From NCBI GenBank assembly GCA_032207245.1, contig CM063509.1:10447085-10511084 (forward strand): a DNA stretch of 64,000 bases, in the 5' to 3' direction. A program made the position numbers and the translations under genes. Below the pieces are notes generated by a model. It did not search any database, had not been told where the DNA came from, and was given only the letters and a program-made list of their open reading frames with translations. Every line of letters starts with the position of its first letter. Position 1 is the stretch's first letter. The stretch comes from Pardosa pseudoannulata (lineage: Eukaryota > Arthropoda > Arachnida > Araneae > Lycosidae). This document shows positions 47,277-57,866 of this stretch, piece after piece.

Positions 47277-47417
47277 CCTTGCCACAGTGTATAAATGAGA
47301 ATTTAACTCCCTGAAGGCATTAGTGTTGAATCTAATAAGTTCTCCAAGTAAATCAAAGCTGCTTTGAAGAACTTCTTTATGCCTAATATTGCTAGTGATT
47401 AGATTTCCCACTACATG
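47277..47417 (-). CDS. TRPC4AP: TRPC4AP exon, residues 157-203, between two transposons
   Basis: 141 nt in phase 0. The acceptor is CTCTTCTAG/CATGTA and the donor AAGG/GTAAGT. It encodes HVVGNLITSNIRHKEVLQSS and then FDLLGELIRFNTNAFRELNS, matching the family's F-D-L-L-G-E-L block. A hAT element ends 64 bp downstream and a copia element starts 55 bp upstream. The exon itself and both splice sites are intact. Confidence 0.92.
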
Positions 47418-47472
47418 CTAGAAGAGAAAAAATATTTCATCTGTAACTACAATTAGAACCTGTATAAAAAAC

Positions 47473-47708
47473 TGTTAGCTAATTTAGGTTGACAGAAACA
47501 TTATCGATATGCAAATTACTACTTTCAACTAACCAATGGAAACTGCTGCTTCGTTAAGTTTTCTCTATATGTACTTGTGTATTTCATACCGAAGTGTGTG
47601 GAACGGTCGACATATTTTTACTTGTATATTTTGTTTATTTATTATAATTTAAAAATAAATTTGTTATAAAGATTATGCTGTCTCATGATGATTGCCTACC
47701 CGTCAACA
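47473..47708 (+). repeat. Copia 5' LTR
   Basis: 236 bp, TG...CA ends. It contains TATAAAG-like and ATTTAAAAATAAA elements near its 3' part that could serve transcription or polyadenylation. The 5' end is only 55 bp from the TRPC4AP acceptor at 47417. Confidence 0.96.
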
Positions 47709-47709
47709 A

Positions 47710-47723
47710 GGTTATGGGCCCAG
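47710..47723 (+). promoter_or_regulatory. Primer-binding site for half of initiator tRNA-Met
   Basis: GGTTATGGGCCCAG directly after the 5' LTR is the exact complement of the anticodon-loop region of eukaryotic initiator tRNA-Met (CTGGGCCCATAACC). Drosophila copia primes from the same internal half-tRNA rather than from a tRNA 3' end. This links the element to copia mechanistically. Confidence 0.85.
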
Positions 47724-47778
47724 GTCACGTTTAAGTATTAAATTATTACTGTTGCTGTTTTTGTCGAGATACTTAAAG

Positions 47779-50700
47779 ATGGAAGCACCTTTTGCATCGA
47801 CGTCTACAATTTTAATATTTCCAAAACTGAACGGTCTTAACTACGGTAGCTGGAAGCATGATATGCGTGTTGCTTTAATTGACCGAAACTGCTGGCATTT
47901 CATTGAAGGTAAAGAAGAAATCATTCCGTCAGATGCTACAGAGTCTCAGAAGCGTGAGTTTGCATTAAGAAAAAACAGAGCATATACAACAATTTATCAA
48001 GGTGTGGAAAGACAGTTTTTACCGTTAATTCAGTGTACAACGGAAGGAAAGAAAGCTTGGTCTATATTAAAAGAAAATTTTGAACTTACGTCTAGAGCTC
48101 GAATTGCTGGACTTATCAATGAATTTTATGTGTTGAGATATCTACCAGAGGAAGAAGTGATAGGTATATTTTGTCAGCGGGTGCGTGAAAAATATATCTT
48201 GATTAAAGAAGCTGGTTTTGAAATTCCAGAAATCTTAGTTTGCTTTCAGTTAATACGAAGATTACCACCAGAGTACGATAACTTAGTACAAATCTTGTAT
48301 CGGTTAAGTGATAAAGAATTTACTTTAAACAACTTAGAAAAACAACTTATTAGTGAAGCGGGTCGTATTGAACTAAAAGCGAAGGATCAAGGACTAGAAA
48401 CAGTAAGTAATGCTTATATTACAAAAACAAGCGATGAAGTCAAAAAACTGAAGAAACCTTACAGAAAGAATGTATCAATGCATGATGAAAGCAGAGGAAG
48501 CGTCCTGGGTCAAGAAAGTTCGAAACGGCATGGAAGTATGGGGCCGTGCAATTCGTTGAAATGTGGCTACAGATATGGGACTTTCGTGAGAAATCCACAG
48601 TATTCAAGTCAAAGCGTTAAGAAGCAAGATATTGAAAATCGACGGAAATCTGGACTGTTTAACACAGAACTGGCTTATGATTCTTCAGAAAGTTATTCGA
48701 CGTTTCAGAGATTCCACAAAGAAACGACACCTCAATTGGAAGAGTGGTTAGTGGACAGTACTGCAACTGGTCATTTTTGTAATCATAAAGAGTGGTTCGA
48801 GAACTTTCGACCTCTATCCAAAAGAAGAGTACTTACTGGTGATAAGACCTGTGAATCGGAAATTTATGGGGTAGGTGATGTTATTTTTTATGTTAAAAAT
48901 AATAACGAGTATGTAACATTAACTTTAAAAAATGCATTTTATGCCCCTAATATGCATAGAAATCTTATTGGAGGAGCTAATATTGACTTAGCTGGTTATA
49001 AAATTGTATGGCATAGTAACAAAATGATTATTTATACCGATAAAAATGAATATTTTTTAACAGTTCATAGAGTAGGAAAATTGTATATAATGTATGGTGT
49101 ACCTAATTATCGTAAACACGAAATATTTCAACAATGTTTTTATGTTACTGATATAAATTACTGGCATAGAAGATTTGGCCATGTAAATAAGCGTTTAATT
49201 GCAGAAATAAGTAGTAAAAATAGTGTAAAAGGATTACAAAATCTTAAGGGAGAGCTGGATAAGTGTACAGTTTGTCAAATTACAAAATCAACTAGACTTT
49301 CGTTAAAGCATAACTATGATAGGCTAACTAAAAATGTGTTAGATAAGGTGTATTTAGATCTGTGGGTAATATCTCCCGTTCAGTCGTTAGGAGGCAGTAA
49401 ATATTTTTTATCTATCATAGACGATTTTTCTCGTAAAATTGAAGTATACACAGTTAAACATAAATCTGACGTATTTGACTGTTTTAAAACATATTTAGCT
49501 AAAGCTGAGCGTGAACTGAATTGTAAACTCAAATCCGTGAGAACAGGTAATGGTCTAGAGTTTTGCTATAAAGAATTCGAATCTTACTTAAAAACCTTAG
49601 GTATAAGGGCTGAAAGAACGTCTGTTTACACACCTCAACAGAACAGGGTGGCCGAACGTTTTAATAGAACAGCTATGGAAGGCGTAAGAGTTTTACTTCA
49701 TGATAGTGGCTTACAACAAAGATTTTGGGCGGAAGCCTTGCAAACATATGTACATATACGGAATCGATGTGCTCACAAACTTACTCGAGGTCTAACCCCA
49801 ATGGAGATATGGAGTGGCTATAAACCCTCTATTAACCATTTTCGAATATTTGGTTCAATAGCATACGTTCACATACCAAAGTTAAAGAGAAGTAAACTAA
49901 ATAATACAGCTAAAGTTGGAATTTTAGTAGGCTACGCGATGAATACTAAAGAATATAGGATTTGGATCCCAAGGGATAAATGGGTTGTTGAAACTTTTAA
50001 TGTTACCATTGATGAGAGTAAAAATGGGGTAAAAACGTTGTTTGGTAAAAATAAGTGTTGTGAATATGCTATATTCAGAAATGATAGGGAATTAATCTAT
50101 CCTCAAGAAATAGTGTATCCCGAAACAAAAGTTAAAGAGGGAACATTAGATATTTCAAAATGGACAAGAAAAGAAGTTCCTAGAACTTCGAGTAATCGGA
50201 TTGATGTATACTATTATCCGCCTAATACAAATATTAGACTTAGGTCTAAAAATGAAGTTGAAAAGTACTGTAAAGAGCAAGGAATACAATATGACCCTGA
50301 TGTTTTTTCTTTTAAACCCGAAATAATACCAGAAAGTAAAGAGATTGTTGAGAATCAGAATGAAAATTATAATGTAAATTTAGAGGATATATATCGCGAT
50401 GAGGTCTATAATGCTGAAGTACCAAAAAGGTATGAAGACTTAAATAATTTCCCGAATAGGAATGAATGGGAAAAAGCTATGTCAGAAGAGATTGACATGA
50501 TGAATAAAAGAAAAGTTTGGACTTTAGTAACTCCCCCACCTAATGCAAATATTTTAGGTAATCGTTGGGTTTATACAATAAAAAAGGATGACCAAAATAA
50601 CATTAAAAAATATAAAGCCCGGTTAGTAGCTCAGGGATATAAACAGAAATTCGGTGCTGATTACACAGATACTTTTTCCCCTGTTGTAAATTTTGCTATC

Positions 50701-51969
50701 GTAAGACTATTTTTTATAATGTTAGTAAGTGTAATGTGTTGGAAACATTCTCATTTAGATATAAAATCAGCTTATTTATACGGAACGTTAGCAGAACCTG
50801 TATACATGCTACAACCAAAAGGTTTTGAGATCGAAGGTGAGGGAAATAAAATTTGTAAGTTAAAGCAATTTATGGATTGCATCAAAGCAGTAGGGTTTGG
50901 AATGCTGAATTAGATTATATTTTAAAAAACTGGGATTTAAAAATTTACTTTGGTGCAACTGTGTTTATAAGTTAAGAAAAGATTTAGTTTTGTTAGTATA
51001 CGTAGACGACTTAATTTTATTTGGTAAAACACAAAATGTATTGCAAGAAGCAATCAGTTTGCTTAAAAGTAATCTAGATGTGCATGATTTGGGAAAGATT
51101 TACCATTTATTGGGAGTTAATTTTGAATGTATAAATGGAAATGTATTTCTTCATCAAAATACGTACATAGAAGGATTAATTGAAAAATTTAAAGGATTGT
51201 CGAGAACGAGTGTAAACTTGCCTTTTAAACCAGGAGTAAAATTTTTACCCAAAGTTAAAGAAACTGAAATTTTTGAAAGTGAAGTGATGAAATGTTATCC
51301 TTATTGTACCTTGATAGGATGTTTATCATTTATTGCAAGCCGAAGTAGGCCTGATATTTCATTTGCTGTAAATACAATGTCTCAATTTTGCAATTCTTAT
51401 ACTTATCAACATTGTAGTAGATATTATGAATTACGTGTTTAACACTAAAGACTTAAAAATAAATTTATCAAAAATAAATAATTCTCAATTAATAGCATAT
51501 TGTGATGCCAACTGGGGTTGTCATTTAACTAACAGACTTCAAGTGAATATATAATGTATTTTGCAGGTATTCCTTTTAGTTGGAAAACAAGTAAACAAAA
51601 ATGTATAGCACTAAGTTCGATGGAGTCTGAATTGATTTCCTTAACTGAAAGTGTGAAAGAATTGATATGGTATCATAATGTAATTTAAGAATGTAAACTC
51701 TTATCGAATGTAAATGTACCAGTACTATATTGTGATAACCAAGCAGCAATATATTTCTCTAAAAATCCTATTGAAAATACAAAAACTAAACATATTCACA
51801 TAAAATACAAATTCATTAGACAACAATTAGAAGAAAATTTATTTGTTTTAAAATATATTGATAGTAAAAATAATTTAGCGGACTTCCTTACAAAACCGTG
51901 GATTTTGAATAAACTAAACTTTTTCAAGGAAAGGATATTTCGATGTTTTGCCAATGGGGCCAAGTGTTA
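47779..51969 (+). pseudogene. Copia gag-pol, frameshifted
   Basis: Chosen start is ATG 47779 (MEAPFAS), since the upstream frame overlaps the LTR. The first frame runs to TAG 50911 (about 1044 codons). Gag: NGLNYGSWKHDMRVAL and so on. The zinc knuckle (about 48549) has lost most of its C-C-H-C ligands. Protease: WLVDSTATGHF, retaining the Asp. Integrase: HRRFGH and CTVCQ zinc ligands, catalytic YLDLW and VAERFNRT, but RTGNGLEF has Gly where the second catalytic Asp belongs. RT: KARLVAQGYKQKFGADYTDT, then a one-base deletion near 50862; the palm continues in the next frame with LLVYVDDLIL at 50990. RNase H (LIAYCDANWG, LYCDNQAAI, TKHIHIKY) is readable to 51969 with further frame breaks after 51420. 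Confidence 0.92.
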
Positions 51970-52200
51970 GCTAATTTAGGTTGGCAGAAACATTATCGAT
52001 ATGCAAATTACTACTTTCGATTAACCAATGGAAACTGCTGCTTCGTTAAGTTTTCTTTATATATACTTGTGTATTTCGTACCGAAGTGTGTGGAACGGTC
52101 GACATATTTTTGCTTGTATATTTTGTTTATTTATTATAATTTAAAAATAAATTTGTTATAAAGATTATGCTGTCTCGTGATGATTGCCTACCCGTCAACA
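51965..52200 (+). repeat. Copia 3' LTR
   Basis: 236 bp partner of the 5' LTR, with transitions at 8 sites. The purine-rich AATGGGGCCAAG directly before it is the likely plus-strand primer, though it is a weak polypurine tract. Confidence 0.96.
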
Positions 52201-52334
52201 AAAACTAATTTTGATTAATAGGAAGAGCGTGTTTTTAAAGTTTAACAATATACCTACAAAGTACACATATATGCAATTTATATACGCAATAAACAAAACA
52301 CAATAGCCCAAACAAATCATAAACAATTACATGT

Positions 52335-52762
52335 ATTATTGGTTTCTAAATTGAAATTGGATGAATTAAATTTAAAAATAAACACACAGTAGTAAATTAT
52401 AAAGGGTAAATTAAAATTTATTCATTTAACAATGTATAAGTAGCTTTAACAACTTCTTTTTCAGAAAAGTTTTCCTTGTAACATGAACCCTGATTATAGT
52501 ATTTACATTTTTCTACCATTAGGTATTCTAGAGTTTGTCTACTCAAATTTGACCTTAATTCAGTTTTGTTTTTCCACGCAGTACTAAAAAATATTTCATA
52601 TGCAGCATTACTGTGGATAGATTAATATATTCAGTCTTATTTTTGGCAAGACTTTGTAATTTATTGCTTAACTGTAATATTTTAATTGTTCTAAATTTTT
52701 GTTATTTTTTAGAGCAATCAGAGGCATTTCCGGAGTTATTAGTTTTTCTCATTTCTCCAGAG
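52335..52762 (+). repeat. Dispersed repeat, family R1, copy 2
   Basis: Second copy of the repeat at 40285-40745. It is interrupted by the hAT at 52763 and resumes at 53253 (CAACTTAAGAGAATTC), where it soon diverges. TTTCCGGAGTTAT and TTTTTCTCATTTCTC lie directly before the insertion. Confidence 0.7.
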
Positions 52763-53244
52763 CAGGGATGGACAAACGTTTTCGGCCGCGGGACAAAAAT
52801 TAAAAGAAAATAAGCTTGGCAGGCCAAGATAAATTTTTATAAAATTTTAAAAACAATATACAGGTACCTAATGGTTTAAATACGTTAATGAGATGAATGA
52901 AATTGAGATTTCATTTTTAAAAGTTCCTTATATTGAGGTTCGAAGTGAGATGTACTGATTTTAAGGATCGATGCTAAATGCTCATCTGTCAGTCTACTTC
53001 TGAAATTATTCTTTCTAAGGTTCAAAGTGGAAAACATTTGTTCACATATAAGAAGCGAATATACTGCTGATCTTCTGGGAGTGAGATAATAAATTTGGGA
53101 TATAATATTTAAGCAAAGTAGAAAAGGAGATGATATATAATGAATAAATATATATTTCTTTTAATTTGCCTTGGACCGGCAACTTAAAATTCTATCTGCG
53201 GGCCAGATAAAACCTTCTGGCAGGCTGTAATTTGCCCATCCCTG
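52763..53244 (-). mobile_element. Non-autonomous hAT with perfect 8 bp duplication
   Basis: Ends are CAGGGATGGACAAAC and, reverse-complemented, CAGGGATGGGCAAAT. CTCCAGAG is duplicated exactly (52755-52762 and 53245-53252). The minus strand retains NLRKNNFRSRLTDEHLASIL, a fragment of the hAT dimerisation domain (S-R-L-T-D-E-H-L), so it derives from a coding element. At 482 bp it is not autonomous. It was inserted into repeat R1. Confidence 0.92.
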
Positions 53245-53497
53245 CTCCAGAGCAACTTAAGAGAATTCAGAGTAGTTGGCATTCTAAAATGTTAATCCGA
53301 AGGCAAAATTATAAATAGTACACTTTTGAAAATTTGAGGGATTATTTTGAGGACTGCATTTTACCTTCAGTGAAAACAAAGAATGTTCCAGGAAAATATA
53401 AGAATTCTACACACTATTCTTTAATTGTTCTCCCTCTCACAAAAACATATGCTAGGCATTAATTAACTGATTAAGGAGTGCAAGATATAAAACCTAC

Positions 53498-53588
53498 CTG
53501 GAGCAAATTCCTACGAAGTAAGAAATCTTGGTCTGCACCAGAATAGCTACCTCGAAGATAGCTCTCAATAGCTCGTGAGAGCCAAAAC
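53498..53588 (-). CDS. TRPC4AP: TRPC4AP exon, residues 126-156
   Basis: 91 nt. The acceptor is TTTGAAG/GTTTTG and the donor CAG/GTAGGT. It encodes FWLSRAIESYLRGSYSGADQ and then DFLLRRNLLQ, closely matching the family block F-W-x-A-R-A-V-E-S-F-L-R-G...A-D-Q-x-F-L-L. The first base completes an Arg codon. Confidence 0.92.
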
Positions 53589-53824
53589 CTTCAAATAAAC
53601 AAATATTTATATATCAGAATATTTTTTCGGAGACACAGATAATGCAGCAAAATGTGAAACAATTTTCAAATACTAAATCAAGTTTTACAAATAATTGTTA
53701 AATAAAGCAAAATAAATTTTACTGATAATAATAAAACTTTAGGCACAAAAATAAATTTTATATAAATAATAAAATGATTATAGCATAAAAAATTAAATGT
53801 GACACTTAATAGAAAAGTCTTTAC

Positions 53825-53917
53825 CTAAATGTTGAAGCCCCACTCTCTTTTTTCATGACTTCTACAATTTTGCTTAAAAATCCTTTCACACCTGTGCACA
53901 TTGATTCACGTGAAATC
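53825..53917 (-). CDS. TRPC4AP: TRPC4AP exon, residues 95-126
   Basis: 93 nt. The acceptor is CATTCTAG/GATTTC and the donor TTTAG/GTAAAG. It encodes ISRESMCTGVKGFLSKIVEV and then MKKESGASTF, leading into RFW of the next exon. In vertebrates the same place reads V-M-K-K-E-P-x-x-S-S-F-R-F-W. Confidence 0.92.
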
Positions 53918-54571
53918 CTAGAATGAATAATTTAGTTATTTTTGACTAATTTTAAACTAAAAACTAAACTAAAATTACGCAGTTTCTTATAAATAAACAA
54001 AACTTTGATTTTTACCATTAAACTTTATAGTACGCATTTTACAATCATATATTATTTCTGTAGTCTATATCCCTTTGGTAGCTCTCATACCTAAGTAATC
54101 TCAACAAATGATGTCCAGTTTCACGGAGTAATGAGAGGATATATTTTTAGTTTAGAAATGGTGACAATTTGGTGAAAATGTGTCTAATTTTTGTTAATAT
54201 CAAGTATTTTACCAATTAGTTATAAAGTTTAAGCACATAGCTTTATATAAGAGTTGACAAAAAGCTCCTCAGATTAAACTTCTAGTGGAAACTACAAATT
54301 GTAACAATAATCACTTGAAACAAAAGGTTAAAAAATAAATAAATAATTATAGCAAAAGCTGCAAAATTTATTTAACTCTCTTGCAAATTTAGAAGTTGTA
54401 TTTTTAAGCTTTATGAATGAAAACACCTGTGTTATTTTTCAATTAATACCTTACTTCATAACATTTATTACTGTAAAACATTATTTTTTATAGCATTTCA
54501 TTAAACTATATTTAATAGTTTTAGAGTTACAATGGAAATATAAAGAAAAATCAAAATATCAAAAGAAAAAT
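53918..54571. other. TRPC4AP intron, nothing recognised
   Basis: AT-rich intronic sequence with no recognised element before the Tigger relic. Confidence 0.45.
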
Positions 54572-55138
54572 CAGTACTGGCTATATGGTCACCTGCTTAT
54601 AAGGTCACCCTGTATATGGTCAATTTTCTAAAGTCCCATCTAACTTAATAGAAACATGTGTTAAAGCGCACTGCTTATATAATCACTTTCTTTTTCTTGT
54701 TACCGGTTATATGGTCAGTTTCGTGTTTTCAACGATTATTTTACTAATTCTGAAGCAGCAGATGAGCATTTAGAAGTTACTAGGGACTTAGAAAAGTTGT
54801 GTTAACAACCAACAAAAGGAAGCAAACTTGTATATCTGATTATTTTTAAAAGCATTGAACTTGAATGTACGTATGTAGTACTTCGATTGGTAAGGTAAGC
54901 TAATAAATCCCCCCCCCTCCAAAAAAAAATATTGCATATTTTTACTGTAGTTTTTACTTCTTGAATTATTTTTAAAATGTTAAATGTTAATTATTTGTTT
55001 ATGAGTACTACATTCTGATAGGTGAATATAATCCTGCCACAATTCAATAGGGTTGTATTGTTCTACATATATGGTCACCCCGCGTATAGGGTCTGATTTT
55101 TCTGGACCGCTAAGCTGACCATGTAACTGATACAGACT
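54572..55138 (+). mobile_element. Tigger/pogo relic, 3' part
   Basis: Both ends begin CAGT and share ATGGTCA-type repeats (left CAGTACTGGCTATATGGTCA; right, reverse-complemented, CAGTCTGTATCAGTTACATGG). GGTCACC and TATATGGTCA recur subterminally. The internal plus strand reads DDYFTNSEAADEHLEV and, after a frame break, RKQTCISDYF followed by a stop. These resemble the acidic linker and terminal I-x-D-Y-F motif of Tigger/pogo transposases. The catalytic part is missing. Exact ends are approximate. Confidence 0.6.
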
Positions 55139-55189
55139 GTAAATACTTTTGTTACATAAAAAAGAGGGGTTTTATAAAACAAATAGTGT

Positions 55190-55400
55190 TGTCTGCTTGT
55201 TATAGTGGTAAGAGCATCTGCTTAACACACAGGAGGGTACAGGTTCAAATCACATCTAAGGCTTGGCTATTATTTTGTATTGTCTCCTTTTAGGGAGTAA
55301 TGTTGAAGTCTATATGTTGACCCCTCGTGGTTGTAGGTTGTTCGGGCTACCTGGGCCGAAGGCCGTATCCCCAATTGGTGAGATCTATGAATTAATGAAC
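55190..55400 (+). repeat. tRNA-derived SINE, family C
   Basis: The head TTGTTATAGTGGTAAGAGCA (A box) and GGTACAGGTTCAAATCAC (B box) are correctly spaced, with CTTAACACA in the anticodon-loop position, reminiscent of tRNA-Val (AAC). The stems are too degraded for a functional tRNA. The body contains GGGCTACCTGGGCCGAAGGCC, and a possible relative of the segment CTATATGTTGACCCC recurs at 55935. The 3' end is approximate. Confidence 0.6.
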
Positions 55401-56098
55401 TAGAGTCCTTCTTTTAAGTATTAACACAATTATATAACTATGCAGGTCTTTGAAATTGAATAAACACATATTAGGTTAAGTTAAAAATTGGCCCAAAACA
55501 ATTAAGAAAATAATTAAGTATAATAAAATAAAATAAAATAAAATACTAGGAGAAAGTTTAAGGATAGCTACATAAAAGAAAGTTTATGAATAGCAAAATA
55601 ATAGAAAGTTTAAGGATAGCAAAGTATATTTTTGATTTTATAAAATTTTGTAATTTTTTTTTTTTTTCAGTTTTAAAAAAGACAAGAGAAGCAAGAAGTG
55701 CTAGCACAAATGACATAAAAATGCACATTGCAAATGGAAAGGAAAAATGCAATAATGCAGCAAGATAGATCATCGAAGCAATCGGAGAGGAGCTCAGATC
55801 AGGTTCTGTGGCACCATCTATTGGATGACCTAACGTTTGGACAAGTGTAAAGGGAGAAAATTAATGAAGGGACTTGGCAAAAAATTAGTAAGATAAGGAA
55901 TCATAGCAGCTCTTGGCCGCTTCCTATGCTTGGCCTATATGTTGACCCCATACTAAAATGGTGAACAAAACTTGCAGCATTATATGAGCAAATACTTTAT
56001 TGGCAAGTACCTTGCGGTATTTAAAGAAAAAATAACACAGTTAATAATAGGATTTTTAAACAGATGGTAAAAGAAGCTTATGAATATGAAATACATAC
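55401..56098. other. TRPC4AP intron with minor repeats
   Basis: It contains a short (AAAAT)n run at 55523-55546, two near-identical pieces (AGAAAGTTTA...GATAGC at 55551-55570 and 55603-55622) and a T15 tract at 55655-55669. A block at 55940-56030 (CATTATATGAGCAAATACTT) resembles 61273-61325, possibly another dispersed repeat. Confidence 0.35.
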
Positions 56099-56132
56099 CA
56101 TGAAGGCTGAGAAGATGAACTAGAAGAAGGAC
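56099..56132 (-). CDS. TRPC4AP: TRPC4AP micro-exon, residues 84-95
   Basis: 34 nt. The acceptor is TTTTTTAG/GTCCTT and the donor CATG/GTATGT. It encodes a serine-rich linker, PSSSSSSQPS, with split Gly and Trp codons at its ends. The phases fit the neighbours exactly. Being short and low-complexity, it is less secure than the other exons, but removing it would break the frame (34 nt). Confidence 0.75.
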
Positions 56133-56883
56133 CTAAAAAATTAAATAAATTCAGGTACAGCTTTCAAGGAATGCAACCTTAATATGTATAATTATTTAAG
56201 TATATACAGTTGAACTCCATAATAATAAACTTCAAACGACTGAAGGTTTTGTTTGCTGCATTCGGAGGTTTGCTACACATGAACTTGTAAGAAAATTGTT
56301 AGATCTCAAAAATGTACAACTCATATGTTTTGACAGTGAATTCTTTAATGATGTGATTTAAAAAGAAAAATCTTTTAAAAATTATTTACAATGAATTAAA
56401 TTAACAAAAAATCAATTGAATCAATTGATAGCTGATTGGCACAAAAATGAAACTTTTATTAAGTTTTTTAAAAAATATGAAAAAGAATTAAATTTACATT
56501 TATTTGTTGATTACCAATTTAATACTGAAATAATCTGTAATCTACCACCGAAGTGATGCCAATTCTGAGAAAGTTTTATGAACAAAGGGCCTTGACAATT
56601 TTTTTCCTCTACTTATGTAAACAAAAACTTATTAAATTTACGCATCTTGTTGTGAAAATAGTATTTCATCACTAATTTCATAAGTGGAGAAAAGTTTTAA
56701 AAGAAAACAAACAAAATTGGAAAACAATCAGTGGTTAATGGACAAAAAATAATCATTATACCAGATCACTAAAAATTTGGAAATTCACTATATATTAACA
56801 TTAAAACAATAGAAAATGGGATCACAATTTTTAGTTGTTACCTGCTGTGTTTGTTCAATATAAATATTAAACAATGATTCTTA

Positions 56884-57059
56884 GGTTTGGTTTGGAGTGC
56901 TATAGTCTACTTTTTTTGCAACATGAGGGCTAATGAGACCAGGACCTACTGCTTAATCCGATTCTGAAATGGCTACGAACATCCATACCACAGTGGGATT
57001 CGAACCCACGAACTCTGGTTCCGAAGGCCAGCACCCTAACCATTCAGCCATTGTTCGGC
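56884..57059 (-). repeat. SINE family A copy
   Basis: Head on the minus strand: GAATGGTTAGGGTGCTGGCC and GTGGGTTCGAATCCCACTG (B box). The body runs to CAAAAAAAGTAGACTATAGC and CCAAACCAAACC. It is full length apart from minor changes. Confidence 0.9.
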
Positions 57060-57532
57060 CAATTATTTATAAGAATTGTAGCTGTTACTTAGAATAAGGA
57101 GTTAGAAATTTTAACACAGCATTAAAACACATAGCTGCGATTTGGAGGGTGGGGGCTATCAGTCCCAAAGTACCTGTCCTGGAACTGTGGGATACCCTTG
57201 AAACCATGAAGCTGTTTTTAAAAATTTTTTATTCCATAAAAATTTGTAACTCATCAAAAAAATTTCGAGAAAAATAAAATTTCCTCGCTTATGCTCTGAA
57301 TGTACTTATGAAAGTATTGCCTTCCCCCACTCCAATATTCAACTATTTGTAACATTTTGTGCATGCAAAGGGAAGTTATTGTTGTGTACTGCTTGATTCA
57401 TTAAGCTCTTATATCCTTTCTTTACAAAAACCTTATATAGATCAATAAAAGATAAAAATTAAAGTGGCAATATAAATATATATACATTGCTTTTGTTTAT
57501 TTAATTACAGTAGAAATATGATATTTTGTCAC
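57060..57532. other. TRPC4AP intron, nothing recognised
   Basis: It has a slightly GC-richer piece at 57130-57230 and is otherwise AT-rich. No motif was seen. Confidence 0.4.
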
Positions 57533-57597
57533 CTTGAAAAGGAGGGAAGAAGTATGGGTGCACTAACCCATACTTCTTTTTTCCCTCTCTCTTCAAG
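57533..57597. other. Long intronic hairpin
   Basis: AAGAAGTATGGGT (57547-57559) pairs perfectly with ACCCATACTTCTT (57566-57578) around a 6-base loop GCACTA. The stem continues with GAGGG/CCCTC and CTTGAA/TTCAAG across small bulges, giving about 24 paired bases. This is the size of a miRNA precursor or a tiny palindromic transposon. No expression evidence can be seen from sequence. Confidence 0.6.
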
Positions 57598-57681
57598 ACA
57601 CTTGCTGGTTGTCAACTGTGTAAAAAAGATTTATATATATTGTGCAGGACATGATTAAACATCCAGTTCATACAGCATAAA

Positions 57682-57855
57682 GGTTTGGTTTAGAGTGCTA
57701 CGGTCTACTTTTTGCATCACAAGGGCTAATGAGACCGGGACCTACAGCTTAAAGCTGATTCCGAACGGCTACGAACATCCATGCTACTGTGGGATTCGAA
57801 CCCACGAACTCCGGTACCGAAGGCTAGTACCCTAACCAATTGGCCATCGTTCGGC
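57682..57855 (-). repeat. SINE family A copy with target duplication
   Basis: It is a well-preserved copy with GATGGCCAATTGGTTAGGGT and GTGGGTTCGAATCCCACAG on the minus strand. CATACAGCAT flanks both ends (57669-57678 and 57857-57866), a clear target-site duplication. GGGTTCGAATCC is an intact B box. Confidence 0.93.
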
Positions 57856-57866
57856 TCATACAGCAT

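Larger units (their letters stand above)
47473..52200 (+). mobile_element. Copia-type LTR retrotransposon, nearly complete
   Basis: Two 236 bp LTRs (47473-47708 and 51965-52200) start TGTTAG and end CAACA, flanked by the 5 bp duplication AAAAC (47468-47472 and 52201-52205). By eye the LTRs differ at 8 positions, all transitions (about 3.4%), so the insertion is fairly recent. Order of domains is gag, protease, integrase, reverse transcriptase, RNase H, as in Ty1/copia. It is inserted antisense in a TRPC4AP intron. Confidence 0.96.

Noticed and set aside
55190..55270. A possible tRNA-Val gene
   Set aside because: A and B boxes are good, but the acceptor and anticodon stems do not pair well, and a SINE-like body follows.
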